Positions 16,737 to 26,665 of a stretch of DNA of 64,000 nucleotides are shown here, in pieces. The stretch's first letter is position 1; every line of letters begins with the position of its first letter. A program made the translations under genes and the position numbers. The notes under the pieces were generated by a model. The model saw only the letters and a list, made by a program, of their open reading frames with translations, searched no databases and was not told the DNA's origin. This DNA comes from Ornithinimicrobium sp. CNJ-824 (lineage in GTDB: Bacteria; Actinomycetota; Actinomycetes; Actinomycetales; Dermatophilaceae), in NCBI RefSeq assembly GCF_001942405.1, contig NZ_MKKA01000061.1:62001-126000 (forward strand). The letters are read 5' to 3'.

Positions 16737-19700
16737 CGGTGCTGCCCCTCGGGCTGGAGGGGGCAGGAGAAGCGGACGACGCAGGTCCGGCAGAGCTGGT
16801 CGTCCCGGCGGGCCGGGAAGGTGCTGCCGGCCATCCCCTCCGCCGCCTCGGTGACCAGGCGACGGGCCCAGCCCGGGTCCTCCGCATCCTGCACCGCCGG
16901 CTGGGACTGCGTGCTGAACGACCTTCCCGGTGTGCCCAGATGCACCAGCTGCGCCCCTCCGCTGCGGGCTCCGGGGGCCCGGTCGGCGAAGGCCCCCTCC
17001 TCCACGGCCACCTGGTAGGCCCCCAGCTGGGCGTGCCCGTCGATCTCGGACGCCGGCGGCTTGGTGCGCCCGGTCTTGAGGTCGATGATCCACAGCCGGC
17101 CGTGCTCGTCCCGCTCCAGCCGGTCGACGGACCCGGCCAGCTCCGCGTCGCGTCCACCCTCCGGCCCTGCCGGACCCGGGCCCGGAGCGCCACCTCGGTG
17201 CCGACCAGGGCCCGGCCCGAGGACTCCCCGGCCGCGACGTAGGCGACGTACTTGGCCAGCATGGCGCGCGCCTGCGGTGCTCCCGGTCCGCCACCCACCC
17301 GGGCCGGAGGCCGACGCCGGCCCAGCGCCGGTCGAGCTCGGCGGTCAGGGTGTCGAGGTCGCCGTGCGGCGTGGTGGCGACGACGTCGTGCACGAGGGTG
17401 CCGATCTCGGCCTTGACGGCATCCCCGTCCTCGCCGCCGCGGCCGGTGAGGAACCACCGGAGGGCGCAGTCGTGGAACCCCTGGACGTGGGACGGGGAGA
17501 CACGGACGGGTCCGTCGGGGACCAGCGGACGGTCCGTCGAGACCTCCCGGACGTCCCACCAGGTCGCCGGGTCGGTGCCGGGGACGGACTCCCGGTCGAG
17601 CAGGAGGAGGACGTCGAGGGCGGCGTCCCGGCGCGTCCGGTCACCGGCCCGGTGGGCGCCGACGGCCTCCCTGCGCAGGTGACCCACCAGACCGCGCAGC
17701 GTCAGCGGCGGCGGGACCGTCACCAGGTCGTCGCGCGGGTAGCCGGGCCGGACGAGCTCCAGGAGCGAGGACGGCTGGTCCTCGGTGCTGGAGACGGCCG
17801 AGACGAGCAACCGTTCCGTGGCGCGGCTGACGGCGACGTGGAACTGGCGGAGCTCTCCCGCACGCACCTGTGCCTGGGCGGCCCGGACCGCCTCCGGCCC
17901 GGTGGCCGCCCGCCCCTGCAGCGCGGCGACGAGGGCCTCCGACCCCAGGAGGGTGTCGCGCAGCCGCAGGTCCGGCCACACCCCGTCCTGCACCCCCACC
18001 ACCGCCACCCGGCGCCACTGCCGGCCGGCGGCGGCCTGAGGGGTGAGCACCTCGACGCTGTGCCGGTCCCGGGCCCCGACGACCAGGGTGTCCGCCGCGA
18101 CGTCCGCTCCGCGGACGTGGTGCAGGAAGCTGCGGGGGGAGCTGCCCGGAAGACGGTCGACGTAGGCCTCGGCCGCCCCGAACAGGACCATGACCGCGTC
18201 GAGGTCCCGGTCGGCGCGGGCCCCGGTGGCTCCGCCGGCACGGACCTGCTCGGTCCAGACGCGCGCCAGTCCGGTGGCGTCCCACAGGGCCCAGAGGACG
18301 TCCTCGGCCGAGCCGGCAGGGTCGGCGTCGACGACCTCCCGTCCTGCCGCCAGGACGTGACCCACCCGCACCACCGGGTGGAGGTCGGGGTGCAGGTCGG
18401 ACAGCGGCGACCGTCCGAGGTCGCGGTCGCTCAGCATCGTCGCGAGGATCTCGTCGGCCGACCGCTCACCCCCGGCCGCCAGCTCCTCGCCCCGCAGCCG
18501 GCGCCGGAGCCGCGTAGCTGGACGGGGTCGACCCCGCCGACCGGCGAGGTCAGCAGCAGGACCCCCTCCTCGGGTGCGACCATCCAGGGTGCGTTCCCGT
18601 CCCGGGTCACGACGTCGTAGGCGGTGAGCAGCGGGACGACCGCGGGGTCGTGCCCCAGGGGGACGCCCGAGCGGTCGAGCCGCACGGGGACGCCTCCGGA
18701 GGCCAGGGCTCGACGGAGCGACTCCTGCTGGGCGCCCGACCGCGCCACGACCGCCATCTCCTCCCACGCAACCCCGTGCAGCAGGTGGGACTCGCGCAGC
18801 CAGTGGGCCACGTAGGCCGCCTCCTGGGCGCGGCTGCGGGTGAGCGCCAGCTGCACCGGGTGGTCCTCCCCACCCGAGGAGGCGGCCGCGGCGGACCGGC
18901 TGCCCGGCCGTCGGTGCGCCGTGCCGTGCCCGGCCCCGATCCGGTCGGCGACGCGCGTGACGACGGCGGAGAGCACCTCGTCGCCCCGGTGGCGGCGTGG
19001 CAGGACGACGGTCGGGAGCGCCTCGGTGGTCGCCGTCCCGGGGACCAGGCGACGGTCGACCGTGTGCAGCTGGTGGGCCAGCTCCACGAACAGCTCGGGA
19101 ACCGCCCCGCGGAAGCCGAGCACCGAGGCGTCGGCGTCCCCGGCGAGGACCACGTCGGTGCCGGTCCCCCCGACCCACCGACACCAGGCGCGCCGCGGAC
19201 GCCGTGAGCTCCTGGGCGTCGTCCACGAGCACGACCGCGAGCCGGCCGCGGACCCGGGCGGCGAGGTCGGGGTCGTCCTCGAGGACGTCCGCCGCGGCGG
19301 TGCAGATCCAGGCGGGATCGAACGCGCCCGGCTCGGACAGTGCGGTCACCTCGTCGTACTCGGCGAGCACGTCGGCCGCCGCACACCACTCGGGCCGGTC
19401 GTGCTCTCCACCCAACCGCCGCAGGTCCTCCGGCTCCAGGCCCCGCTCGACGGCCCGCATCAGCAGGTCGCGCAGCTGCGCCCGGAAACCGGCGGTGCCC
19501 AGGGCCGGACCCAGCCCGACCGGCCAGGAGGGGCCCCGCCCGTCGCTGGCATGCCCCGCGAGCAGCTCCCGCAGGATGACGTCCTGCTCCGCCCCCGAGA
19601 GCAGCCGTGGGAGGGGACCGCCGGACGAGGCCGCCGCGAGCCTGAGCACGGAGAACGCGAACGAGGAGGCCGTCCGCGCCAACGGCTCGGTGTAGGTCTG

Positions 19701-19946
19701 CCCGAGCCCCCGGCCGATGGCGGTCCGGAGCCGGGCCGCCGCCTGCCGGGTCGGCGCCAGCACGAGGCAGGCGTCGGGGTCGGCCCCCTCCGCGACCCGC
19801 TGCTGCACGTGCCGGACGAGCGCCGACGTCTTGCCCGTCCCGGGCGCCCCGGTGACCAGCAGGACCCCACCCCGGTGCGCGACGACACGTGCCTGGCCGG
19901 GGTCGGTGTCCGGTCGGCGCGGTTCGAGGTCGAGCATGGGGTCCAT
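16733..19946 (-). pseudogene. adnA: AdnA subunit of AdnAB helicase-nuclease, broken by four frameshifts
   Basis: This is the partner of AdnB (cf. Rv3202c). The segments together read as a complete protein: Walker A GAPGTGKTSALV, Walker B VVLVDDAQELTA, motif III GDADASVLGFRGA, late motor motif FHVAVSRATERLL, nuclease motif IIDLKTG and a C-terminal cluster CRTCVVRFSCP that probably binds an Fe-S cluster. Continuity needs frame changes near 19165 (one extra base in a G6 run), 18513, 17290 and 17150 (one missing base each). Conserved sequence continues across every break, so reading errors are more likely than decay, although four in 3.2 kb is many. Start ATG at 19946. Confidence 0.85.
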
Positions 19947-20008
19947 CTCACCATCGTGGCCGACACACCTGCCACGGCGCTTCACCGGGCGGGGCCCGTC
20001 CCGCCCTC

Positions 20009-20014
20009 TAGGAT
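20009..20014 (+). promoter_or_regulatory. Probable -10 box of the TetR gene
   Basis: TAGGAT lies 26 nt before the TetR GTG at 20041. With a normal start 6-7 nt downstream, the mRNA would have a leader of about 20 nt containing the AGGAGG ribosome site. Confidence 0.4.
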
Positions 20015-20040
20015 GGAAAGTCCCAGTCCAGGAGGCCGTC

Positions 20041-20676
20041 GTGACGACACCCCCCCACCGCAGCGACCAACGGCTCCGGCTCCCGCGTGACGCACGCCGG
20101 GTGACGCTGCTGGAGGCTGCGCTGGCCGCCTTCTCGCAGAACGGCTACCACGCGACGTCGATGGACGACATCGCCGAGCGGGCCGGGGTGTCCAAGCCGG
20201 TGCTGTACCAGCACTTCGACAGCAAGCTGGACCTCTACCTCGCCCTCGCCGCCCGCGTCGCCGACGACGTCGTCGCCACCATCACCAGCGCCCTCGACTC
20301 CACGCCCGACAACGGTGCCCGGATCGCGGCCTGCGTCCGTGCCTACTTCGAGTTCGTCGACCGGCCGGCGTCGGGGTACCGGCTGGTCTTCGCCTCCGAC
20401 ATGGGCGCCGACCCGGCCGTGGCCACCGTGCTGGACGACGCACGCGGCCGCTGCGCCGAGGCCGTCGGCCGGGTCCTGCAGGACCAGACGGCGCTGGGCT
20501 GGACCGAGTGCGTGCTGCTGGGCACGACCCTGGTGGGGATGGTGCAGTCCGCGGCCCGTCAGTGGTTCGAGGACGGGTCGACCATCCCGTTGGCGGAGGC
20601 GGCCGACCTGGTCACCATGCTCCTCTGGCGCGGGATAGCCCAGTACCCGCAGGTCGGCGACCGGGCGACGTCGTGA
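20041..20676 (+). CDS. TetR/AcrR family transcriptional regulator
   Basis: This 211-residue repressor-type regulator occupies the position of Rv3208. The N-terminal helix-turn-helix domain (about residues 18-65) is classic: LLEAALAAFSQNGYHATSMD, IAERAGVSKPVLYQHF and DSKLDLYLAL. The C-terminal ligand-binding domain is all-helical, with FEFVDRPASGYRLVFASDM typical of this subgroup. The GTG at 20041 follows an AGGAGG site by 5 nt. The gene directly downstream (DUF3107) may be co-expressed, but TAGGCT at 20694 could give it its own promoter. The ligand and target genes are unknown; the mycobacterial orthologue is described as stress-related. Confidence 0.9.
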   Translation: MTTPPHRSDQRLRLPRDARRVTLLEAALAAFSQNGYHATSMDDIAERAGVSKPVLYQHFDSKLDLYLALAARVADDVVATITSALDSTPDNGARIAACVRAYFEFVDRPASGYRLVFASDMGADPAVATVLDDARGRCAEAVGRVLQDQTALGWTECVLLGTTLVGMVQSAARQWFEDGSTIPLAEAADLVTMLLWRGIAQYPQVGDRATS

Positions 20677-20737
20677 CCACCTGGTGCTCCGGCTAGGCTC
20701 GACCTCGAACCCCGTCCCCGAGCAAGGAGGATCGCCC

Positions 20738-20962
20738 GTGGAGGTCCGCATCGGCATCCGCAACGTGGCCCGCGAGGTCGCGTTCGAGTCCGCCCACACC
20801 CCTGAGCAGGTCCGCGGCGTCGTCAGCGACGCGCTGTCGTCCGGGCAGCAGCTCATCGAGCTCGAGGACGACAAGGGGGGCACCGTGCTGGTCCCCACGG
20901 ACGCCCTCGCCTACGTCGAGATCGGCGCCCAGGACAAGGGTCGCGTCGGCTTCGGACGGTAG
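20738..20962 (+). CDS. DUF3107 family protein
   Basis: This 74-residue soluble protein is conserved throughout actinobacteria (Rv3208A/TB9.4 in M. tuberculosis). It opens VEVRIGIRNVAREVAFES and ends GAQDKGRVGFGR, both family hallmarks; an acidic loop (ELEDDKGG) lies in the middle. Start is the GTG at 20738, with AAGGAGG 7 nt upstream. Function unknown. Conserved linkage to the TetR gene suggests a shared regulon. A GC-rich hairpin follows at 20984. Confidence 0.9.
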   Translation: MEVRIGIRNVAREVAFESAHTPEQVRGVVSDALSSGQQLIELEDDKGGTVLVPTDALAYVEIGAQDKGRVGFGR

Positions 20963-20983
20963 GCAGGCAGGTTCGGTCCCCGT

Positions 20984-21004
20984 CCGCCCCGCACCCCGGG
21001 GCGG
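20984..21004 (+). terminator. GC-rich hairpin after DUF3107
   Basis: An 8-bp perfect stem CCGCCCCG/CGGGGCGG with loop CACCC follows the DUF3107 stop by 22 nt. It has no T-tract, which is common for actinobacterial terminators. Confidence 0.5.
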
Positions 21005-21137
21005 GCCTGTCCCAGCCTGCCTGAGTGGACCCTGGGAGAAGGATTGACTACCGTGGTCGCCGGTCTGCACGGGTATGCCCTGTGACCACCACCGCGGGGG
21101 TATCCCCGTGGTGGACGTCTGTTGGAAGGCCTACACC

Positions 21138-21422
21138 ATGTTCTCCACCATCATCGCCGCGCTCGTCGCGGGCCTCATCGTGGGGCCGCTGGCCCGTCTC
21201 GTCCTGCCGGGCAAGCAGAACCTGTCCGTCCCGATGACCATCCTGCTGGGTGCCGTCGGTGCCCTGCTGGGTTCCTTCCTCGGGTCGTTGATCTTCGACT
21301 ACGAGGGTGGCCTGCTGAACTTCTGGGGCCTCGTCCTGGGCGTCATCGGCGCCGTCATCGTCGTGCTGGCCTACGGCGCCATCACCGGTCGCGACACCAC
21401 CCACGACCGCGTGGGTCGCTGA
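21138..21422 (+). CDS. GlsB/YeaQ/YmgE-type small membrane protein
   Basis: This 94-residue protein has three hydrophobic segments (about residues 3-18, 33-50 and 58-80), the layout of the transglycosylase-associated/GlsB stress family. Visible features are ALVAGLIVGPLARL, the LPGKQNLS turn and GAVGALLGSFLGSL, a glycine-zipper-like stretch. Known relatives are induced by acid or osmotic stress; here the role is inferred from family only. The start chosen is the ATG at 21138 (GGAAGG 10 nt upstream) rather than codons from 21075, which read as non-coding. A TACCGT box at 21048 could be its -10. A strong hairpin follows at 21479. Confidence 0.85.
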   Translation: MFSTIIAALVAGLIVGPLARLVLPGKQNLSVPMTILLGAVGALLGSFLGSLIFDYEGGLLNFWGLVLGVIGAVIVVLAYGAITGRDTTHDRVGR

Positions 21423-21478
21423 CCACGACCCTCGGGCGGACATCTCGCCCACACCCGCGGCTCCGTCCGCGGCAGACG

Positions 21479-21500
21479 GCGCCCCTCCTCGGAGGGGCGC
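21479..21500 (+). terminator. Rho-independent-type hairpin after the GlsB-like gene
   Basis: A 10-bp perfect inverted repeat GCGCCCCTCC/GGAGGGGCGC has only 2 nt between its arms. It lies about 55 nt after the stop, followed by GTCCTGCGTC and no T-run. Confidence 0.6.
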
Positions 21501-21530
21501 GTCCTGCGTCCGGGGCCCGGCCCGGTCCGC

Positions 21531-21536
21531 TACCCT
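21531..21536 (+). promoter_or_regulatory. Probable -10 box of rhlE with long leader
   Basis: TACCCT lies directly downstream of the preceding terminator. If the gene starts at the TTG at 21693, the untranslated leader is about 150 nt, similar to the regulated leaders of other bacterial DEAD-box helicase genes. Confidence 0.35.
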
Positions 21537-21692
21537 GGGGACGTTGGACCGGTGACCGGTCGGCCGTGCCTGGCACGGTTGCTCTCGTCGGGCGCGTCGC
21601 CCGACCCCCAAGGACAGACCCGATCGGCTCCGTACGACCCGCCCACGGCATACCCCCGTGTCCGGACCGCACCCACCGATCGGAAGAGACCC

Positions 21693-23231
21693 TTGCAGGA
21701 CGACCGCACCTTCGCCGACTTCGGCATCCACCCCGACATCGTGGCCGCGCTGGCCGACGGCGGGATCACCCACCCCTTCCCCATCCAGTCGATGACCCTG
21801 CCCGTGGCGCTCGCCCGGCACGACATCATCGGGCAGGCCAAGACCGGGACCGGCAAGACCCTCGGGTTCGGCCTGCCGATCCTGCACCACGTGCTCGCCC
21901 CGGGGGACCCGGGCGCGGACGAGCTCCCCGGGGCCGGTGCACCGCAGGCCCTCGTGGTCGCACCCACGCGGGAGCTGGCCGTCCAGGTCTCCGGGGACCT
22001 CGCCAAGGCCGGCCACCGACGGGGGATCCGCGTGCTGACCATCTACGGCGGTCGTGCCTACGAGCCGCAGATCGAGGCGCTCCAGAAGGGTGTCGAGGTC
22101 GTCGTCGGCACCCCGGGCCGGCTCCTCGACCTGGCCGCCAAGGGCCACCTGAACCTCGGCCACGCCCGGACGGTCGTGCTGGACGAGGCCGACGAGATGC
22201 TCGACCTGGGCTTCCTGCCGGACGTGGAGAAGCTGCTCGCCCTGACGCCGGCCGGCCGGCACACGATGCTCTTCAGCGCCACCATGCCGGGGGCCGTGGT
22301 GTCGTTGGCCCGCAGCTACATGACCCAGCCGACGCACATCCGGGCGATGAGCGACGACGGGGCGGACGACCGCCAGACCGTCGCGGCCGTGGAGCAGTTC
22401 GCCTACCGGGCGCACGCCATGGACAAGATCGAGATGGTCGCCCGCATCCTGCAGGCCGAGGGCCGCGGACGCACGATCATCTTCACGCGCACGAAGCGGA
22501 CCGCCGCCAAGGTGGCCGACGAGCTCATGGACCGCGGCTTCGCCGCGGCGGCCATCCACGGCGACCTCGGGCAGGGCGCGCGTGAGCAGGCCATGCGGGC
22601 CTTCCGCAGCGACAAGGTCGACGTCCTCGTCGCGACGGACGTCGCCGCCCGAGGCATCGACGTGGAGGCGGTCACGCACGTGATCAACTACCAGTGCCCC
22701 GAGGACGAGAAGACCTACCTGCACCGGATCGGACGGACCGGCCGGGCCGGCGCCACCGGCGTGGCCATCACGTTCGTGGACTGGGACGACATGCCCCGGT
22801 GGAGCCTCATCGACAAGGCCCTGGACCTGGGCTACCCGGAGCCGGAGGAGACCTACTCCTCCAGCCCGCACCTGTTCGAGCAGCTGGGCATCCCCGAGGG
22901 GACGCGTGGCACCCTGCCGCGGTCGCAGCGGACCAGGGAGGGCCTGGGCGCCGAGAAGCTCGAGGACCTGGGTGAGCCGGGACGCGGCAGCCGCGGCGGC
23001 GGTCGGGGCGACGGTGGCCGCGGAGCCGGACGCAGCGGTGGCGGTGGTGGTCGCCGTCAGGGTGGACGCGGCCACGGTGAGGGCCGGTCCGAGGGCGGCC
23101 GCGGGCGGTCCTCCGAGGGCAGGGAGCGTCCGGCCCGGACGGGCGAGGGCGAACGCTCCGCCGGGGGTGGGGGACGCCGCCGTCGTCGGCGCACCACCCG
23201 CGTCGACGGCGGCGCGGCCGGCACCGACTGA
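21693..23231 (+). CDS. rhlE: DEAD-box RNA helicase (RhlE-like)
   Basis: This 512-residue ATP-dependent RNA helicase remodels RNA, probably in ribosome assembly, mRNA turnover or cold adaptation. Motifs: Q-motif region FADFGIHPDIV...PFPIQ, Walker A AKTGTGKT, APTRELAVQ, TPGRLLDL, VLDEADEML, LFSATMP, TIIFTRTKRTA, DVAARGIDVE and HRIGRTGRAG. The last 100 or so residues are RGG/GGR-rich and would bind RNA nonspecifically. The start is uncertain: the TTG at 21693 fits family N-termini (LQDDRTFADFG) and has GGAAGAG upstream, while the frame is open to a GTG at 21552. A TACCCT box at 21531 would give a 5' leader of about 150 nt. Confidence 0.9.
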   Translation: MQDDRTFADFGIHPDIVAALADGGITHPFPIQSMTLPVALARHDIIGQAKTGTGKTLGFGLPILHHVLAPGDPGADELPGAGAPQALVVAPTRELAVQVSGDLAKAGHRRGIRVLTIYGGRAYEPQIEALQKGVEVVVGTPGRLLDLAAKGHLNLGHARTVVLDEADEMLDLGFLPDVEKLLALTPAGRHTMLFSATMPGAVVSLARSYMTQPTHIRAMSDDGADDRQTVAAVEQFAYRAHAMDKIEMVARILQAEGRGRTIIFTRTKRTAAKVADELMDRGFAAAAIHGDLGQGAREQAMRAFRSDKVDVLVATDVAARGIDVEAVTHVINYQCPEDEKTYLHRIGRTGRAGATGVAITFVDWDDMPRWSLIDKALDLGYPEPEETYSSSPHLFEQLGIPEGTRGTLPRSQRTREGLGAEKLEDLGEPGRGSRGGGRGDGGRGAGRSGGGGGRRQGGRGHGEGRSEGGRGRSSEGRERPARTGEGERSAGGGGRRRRRRTTRVDGGAAGTD

Positions 23232-23313
23232 GCCGGCCGGCCGACCGCTTCCACCGGGGGCCGCGGCCCACGCAGGTGCGCCACGGGCCCGCGCCGGTCG
23301 CGGCCGCGTCCGG

Positions 23314-24189
23314 TCAGATCCGGGCCCCGAGCATCGGAGTGCCGTCGGCGAGGTCCAGGATCCGGTCCAGCACGCCGGGGTCGGTGGTGTGCTCACCGAG
23401 GCGGTTCTGCTTGCCCGCCCCGTGGTAGTCGCTGGAACCGGTCCGGAGCAGCCCGAGCCGCCCGGCCAGCTCCGCCGCGTGGGCCCGCTCCTGCGGGCCG
23501 TGGTCGCGGTGGTCGACCTCCACCCCGACCATCCCGGCCTCGGCCATGTCGGCCACGACCCGGTCGTCGACGACCCGGCCCCGCCGCCCCGCGAACGGGT
23601 GCGCGACGACGGCCGCACCACCGGCCGCCACCACGAGCTCGGTGGCCGTCACCGGGTCCGGTGCCGCGTGCGTGACGTAGTAGGGGCCCGAGGAGGACAG
23701 GATCTCCTCGAACGCCTCGTCGCGGGTCCGGACGACACCGTGCCGCACCAGCACGTCCGCCACGTGCGGGCGGCCGAGCGAACCGGCGTCGCCGGCGAGC
23801 GCCCGCACCTCCTCCTCGCGCACCGGGTACCCGTCGGCCCGGAGGCGCTCGATCATCACCTGCAGCCGGGTGTCCCGGCTGCGCCGGCTCGCCTCGAGCT
23901 CGGCGGTCAGGGCCTCGTCGTCGGGATCCGGCAGGTAGGCCAGCAGGTGCACGGAGATGCCGCGCCAGCTGCAGGACACCTCGATCCCCGGGACGACCGC
24001 GACCCCGGCCCGGCGACCCGCCTCGTCGGCCTCGGCCCAGCCGCTGACGACGTCGTGGTCGGTCAGCGCCACCACGTCGATGCCCGCCCGGCGTGCCCGC
24101 TCGACGACGGCACGGGGCGGCTCGGTGCCGTCGCTGTGGTCCGAGTGGACGTGCAGGTCGACGACGGCGTCGGGAGGGGTGCGGTGCAT
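23314..24189 (-). CDS. PHP-domain metal-dependent phosphoesterase
   Basis: This 291-residue enzyme of the polymerase-and-histidinol-phosphatase fold resembles YciV/RnaseAM-type nucleoside 3',5'-bisphosphate phosphatases. Metal-binding motifs: DLHVHSDHSDGT (residues 11-22), ALTDHD, PGIEVSC, HPFAGRRG and the late DYHG. An insertion of roughly residues 85-190 is typical of the YciV group. The ATG at 24189 lies 6 nt after TACCGT, so the transcript is probably leaderless. Exact substrate unknown; related enzymes degrade short RNAs or pAp. It lies divergent to a lipoprotein gene. Confidence 0.88.
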   Translation of the reverse strand: MHRTPPDAVVDLHVHSDHSDGTEPPRAVVERARRAGIDVVALTDHDVVSGWAEADEAGRRAGVAVVPGIEVSCSWRGISVHLLAYLPDPDDEALTAELEASRRSRDTRLQVMIERLRADGYPVREEEVRALAGDAGSLGRPHVADVLVRHGVVRTRDEAFEEILSSSGPYYVTHAAPDPVTATELVVAAGGAAVVAHPFAGRRGRVVDDRVVADMAEAGMVGVEVDHRDHGPQERAHAAELAGRLGLLRTGSSDYHGAGKQNRLGEHTTDPGVLDRILDLADGTPMLGARI

Positions 24190-24195
24190 GCGGCC

Positions 24196-24201
24196 ACGGT
24201 A
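24196..24201 (-). promoter_or_regulatory. -10 box of the PHP gene (leaderless)
   Basis: TACCGT on the minus strand lies 6 nt before the ATG at 24189, matching the recurrent spacing in this window. Confidence 0.45.
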
Positions 24202-24274
24202 CGCCGGGCCCCGCGTCATACTGGAGGTCGACCACAGCCCGCTGCGCGGGCCGGACCCACCCCCGAGGAGCACC

Positions 24275-25027
24275 ATGACCCTGCCGCAGCACCGCCGCGC
24301 CGCCGGCACGACGGCCGCCGCCCTGCTCGCCCTGACCCTGGTGGCCGGGTGCGCGGACGAGGCCCCCACCAACGACGAGAGGCCGACGGCCACCGAGGAG
24401 GTCACGGACGGGACCGACGAGGAGCAGGACACCTCCGCCCCCACCGACGACGCTGCGGCGACGACGGCGTCGGCCGACACCGCGACGGCCACGGGCGACG
24501 ACCAGGACGGCGCAACCGCCGACGCGGCCGACACCACGGAGACACCCACCGAGGAGGAGCCGACCACGGCGGCCGCCGCGGACGAAGGCTTCGAGGTGGA
24601 CGTGCCCGACGGGTGGGAGGACGCCATGGACCTCGTCGACCCGGGCGAGCTGGCCGAGGACGACGCACCCGGCATCGTCCTCGCCCTCAAGGACACCCAG
24701 CAGGTCGACGACTTCTACACCAACGTGGTCATCACGCGCGAGGAGTACATCAGCAACCTGACCTCGGCCGTGGAGCAGACCGCCGAGGACCTGGCCGGGG
24801 AGGACGGCGAGTACGAGCTGCTGGAGCCGGCCGAGGTCGACGGCAACCGGGCCCCCGGCTACGTGCTCACCCGCGAGGTGGACGGCTTGCCCGTGCGCCA
24901 GACCCAGCGGTGGGTCAGCCACGACGGCACGCTCTACGTGGTCACGCTGTCCGCGGTCCAGGCTCAGGACGAAGAGGCGGCCGCGGCGCTGGAGGACCTG
25001 CTCTCGTCCTGGACCTGGACGGACTGA
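24275..25027 (+). CDS. Predicted lipoprotein of unknown function
   Basis: This 250-residue exported protein has a basic N-terminus (QHRR), a hydrophobic core AAALLALTLVAG and a lipobox cysteine at residue 26, so it should be lipid-anchored outside the membrane. Residues 27-105 are a Thr/Asp/Glu/Ala low-complexity linker. A folded domain follows (FEVDVPDGWEDAMDLVDPG to the end), with an alpha/beta pattern like the LpqN/PsbP-type lipoprotein domains of actinobacteria; this similarity is by eye only. The start is supported by GAGGAG 5 nt before the ATG at 24275. No conserved catalytic residues seen. Confidence 0.78.
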   Translation: MTLPQHRRAAGTTAAALLALTLVAGCADEAPTNDERPTATEEVTDGTDEEQDTSAPTDDAAATTASADTATATGDDQDGATADAADTTETPTEEEPTTAAAADEGFEVDVPDGWEDAMDLVDPGELAEDDAPGIVLALKDTQQVDDFYTNVVITREEYISNLTSAVEQTAEDLAGEDGEYELLEPAEVDGNRAPGYVLTREVDGLPVRQTQRWVSHDGTLYVVTLSAVQAQDEEAAAALEDLLSSWTWTD

Positions 25028-25103
25028 CCGCAGCCAGGTCGCTCGTCGCCAGGTCGCCCGCCGCCGGGCGGGCCCGCAGGAGCCCGTTCCGCGGAGGCTG
25101 GGC

Positions 25104-26619
25104 TCAGTCGCCGACGTAGCGGCCGCGCGAGCGCCGACGGGCACGCTGGGCGGCCCGGTCCAGGCCGAGCCGACGCCGTGCCAGGAAGCCACCGATGGAC
25201 AGCCCGGCGGCCAGCGCCATGCCGGTCGAGACGGCGGTGACGAAGTGCAGCACCGCGTTGCCGACGACGGCCGCGGAGTCGCTGAGGATGAGGTAGATCG
25301 CCCGGTAGACCGCCAGGCCGGGCAGCATCGAGACGATGCCCGCCGTGCCCACCGCCAGCTCGGGCATGCGCAGCCTGCGGTGGACGGCATAGGCCGCCAC
25401 GCCCACCGGTGCCGAGGCGACCGCCGTGGCCTCGGGACCTCCCAGGCCGAGCGCGAGCCCCACCTCGAAGACCACCCATCCCCCGGCCGCGACCGCCATG
25501 GACACCAGGGTCGTCCGCGGGCCGGTGTAGGTGGACAGGCAGAAGCCGAGGGCCACGAGCATCGCCCCGACGACACCGAGCAGCGGGTTGCCCCCGAGGG
25601 CCACGAACGGGGAGACCTCCATGTCGACGCCGAAGCGGTTGGCCGTGCCGATGACGACCGCGACGCCGACCGCGATGCCCGCGGTCATCAGCAGCACCTC
25701 CATCCCCCGGGCCCCGGCGGTGACGAAGTAGCCGTCGAGGGCGTCCTGGGCGGCTCCCATGACCCCCAGCCCGGCCAGCAGGACGACGATCCCGGAGATG
25801 ACGACCAGGGAGGGCGAGCGCACGCCAGGGACGGGCATGTCGACGGAGGCCAGCCAGTGCAGTCCGAGGGCGATGGTCGTGGGGACCGCGGCGCTGACCG
25901 CCTGGGTGAAGAAGGCGGCCACCCCGGTGGTGTAGAGCACCCGCTGCACCCGGTCGACGAGCGCGGCCGAGAGGGCGGCCGCCACCCACATCCCGGGGGC
26001 GTCACCGAAGAGCATGACGACCCGACGGCGAGGAGGGCAAAACCGACCGTGACCACCCAGCGCTGGTAGGGGTGCGGGGACTCCAGCACCCGGGTCAGCC
26101 GGGCCCGGGCCACGTCGATCGGCATCGCCTCGTCCCCGTCCTCGGCGGAGGCGACGATGTCGTCCAGCAGACCCTGGACCCCCTCCAGCCTCGAGTAGTC
26201 GGGCGCCGGCCCGGGATGACGCGCATCACCGACAGCGGGTCCTCGTGCAGGCCCCGGTGGATCGAGACCGTGATCGAGGTGAAGGTGACGTCGATGTGGG
26301 CCGACCGCACGCCGTAGGCGGTCATCAGCCGCAGGACCGAGGCCACGCAGTCGGCGGCGGAGGCACCCGTGGAGAGCATCGCCTCCCCCACGCGCAGCGC
26401 CAGGTCGATGACGGCGCGCGCCTGCCGCTGGCTGACCGCCTCGTCGCCGCCCAGCCTGGTGCCCAGGGCCAGGGTCGGGGGCGAGGCGCTGCGGACGACC
26501 TCGGAGGCCCGTTGCCGCCAGACCCGTCCGACCCGGCCGGCGGGTCGGACGGCACGGGGGTTCACCTGCTGCGGGCCGGTCACCCCGCCGACGACCTCGG
26601 GCACCACCTTCTCGCTCAC
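25104..26619 (-). pseudogene. Threonine/serine exporter (ThrE/YjjP-YjjB family), two frameshifts
   Basis: This is a fused-type exporter. The N-terminal cytoplasmic domain (ALRVGEAMLSTGASAADCVASV, AYGVRSAHIDVTFTSI) corresponds to YjjP/DUF1212. The C-terminal membrane part, about ten helices, carries VSAAVPTTIALGLHWLAS and IVSMLPGLAVYRAIY, typical of ThrE. Frame breaks near 26213 and 26030 each need one added base; conserved sequence continues across both (RVIPG to DYSRLEGVQGLL, and FALLAVG to MLFGDAPGMW). Loss through sequence error is more likely than true decay. The GTG at 26619 lies 6 nt after TACCCT. Divergent from pepP, with which it shares an inverted 12-nt repeat at the start codons. 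Confidence 0.87.
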
Positions 26620-26625
26620 GGTCCC

Positions 26626-26631
26626 AGGGTA
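26626..26631 (-). promoter_or_regulatory. -10 box of the ThrE-like gene (leaderless)
   Basis: TACCCT on the minus strand lies 6 nt before the GTG at 26619. It is part of a 58-bp divergent promoter region shared with pepP. Confidence 0.5.
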
Positions 26632-26665
26632 GGGGCCGTGGCACGGGCGCCGGTCCACCCGCGCC

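Noticed and set aside
8102..18620. Very long plus-strand frames opposite uvrD2, adnB and adnA (up to 1177 codons).
   Set aside because: They are Gly/Arg/His/Val-rich antisense shadows of genes with clear motifs on the minus strand, a usual effect of very high G+C content.
13395..19985. One uninterrupted 2196-codon frame spanning adnA and adnB, apparently a natural AdnA-AdnB fusion.
   Set aside because: Between about 19165 and 18513 and again from about 17290 to 16737 this frame reads Arg/Gly/Pro-rich nonsense while AdnA sequence continues in other frames. A GTG with a GTGA overlap starts adnB at 16736. The fusion is an artefact of frameshifts in stop-poor DNA.
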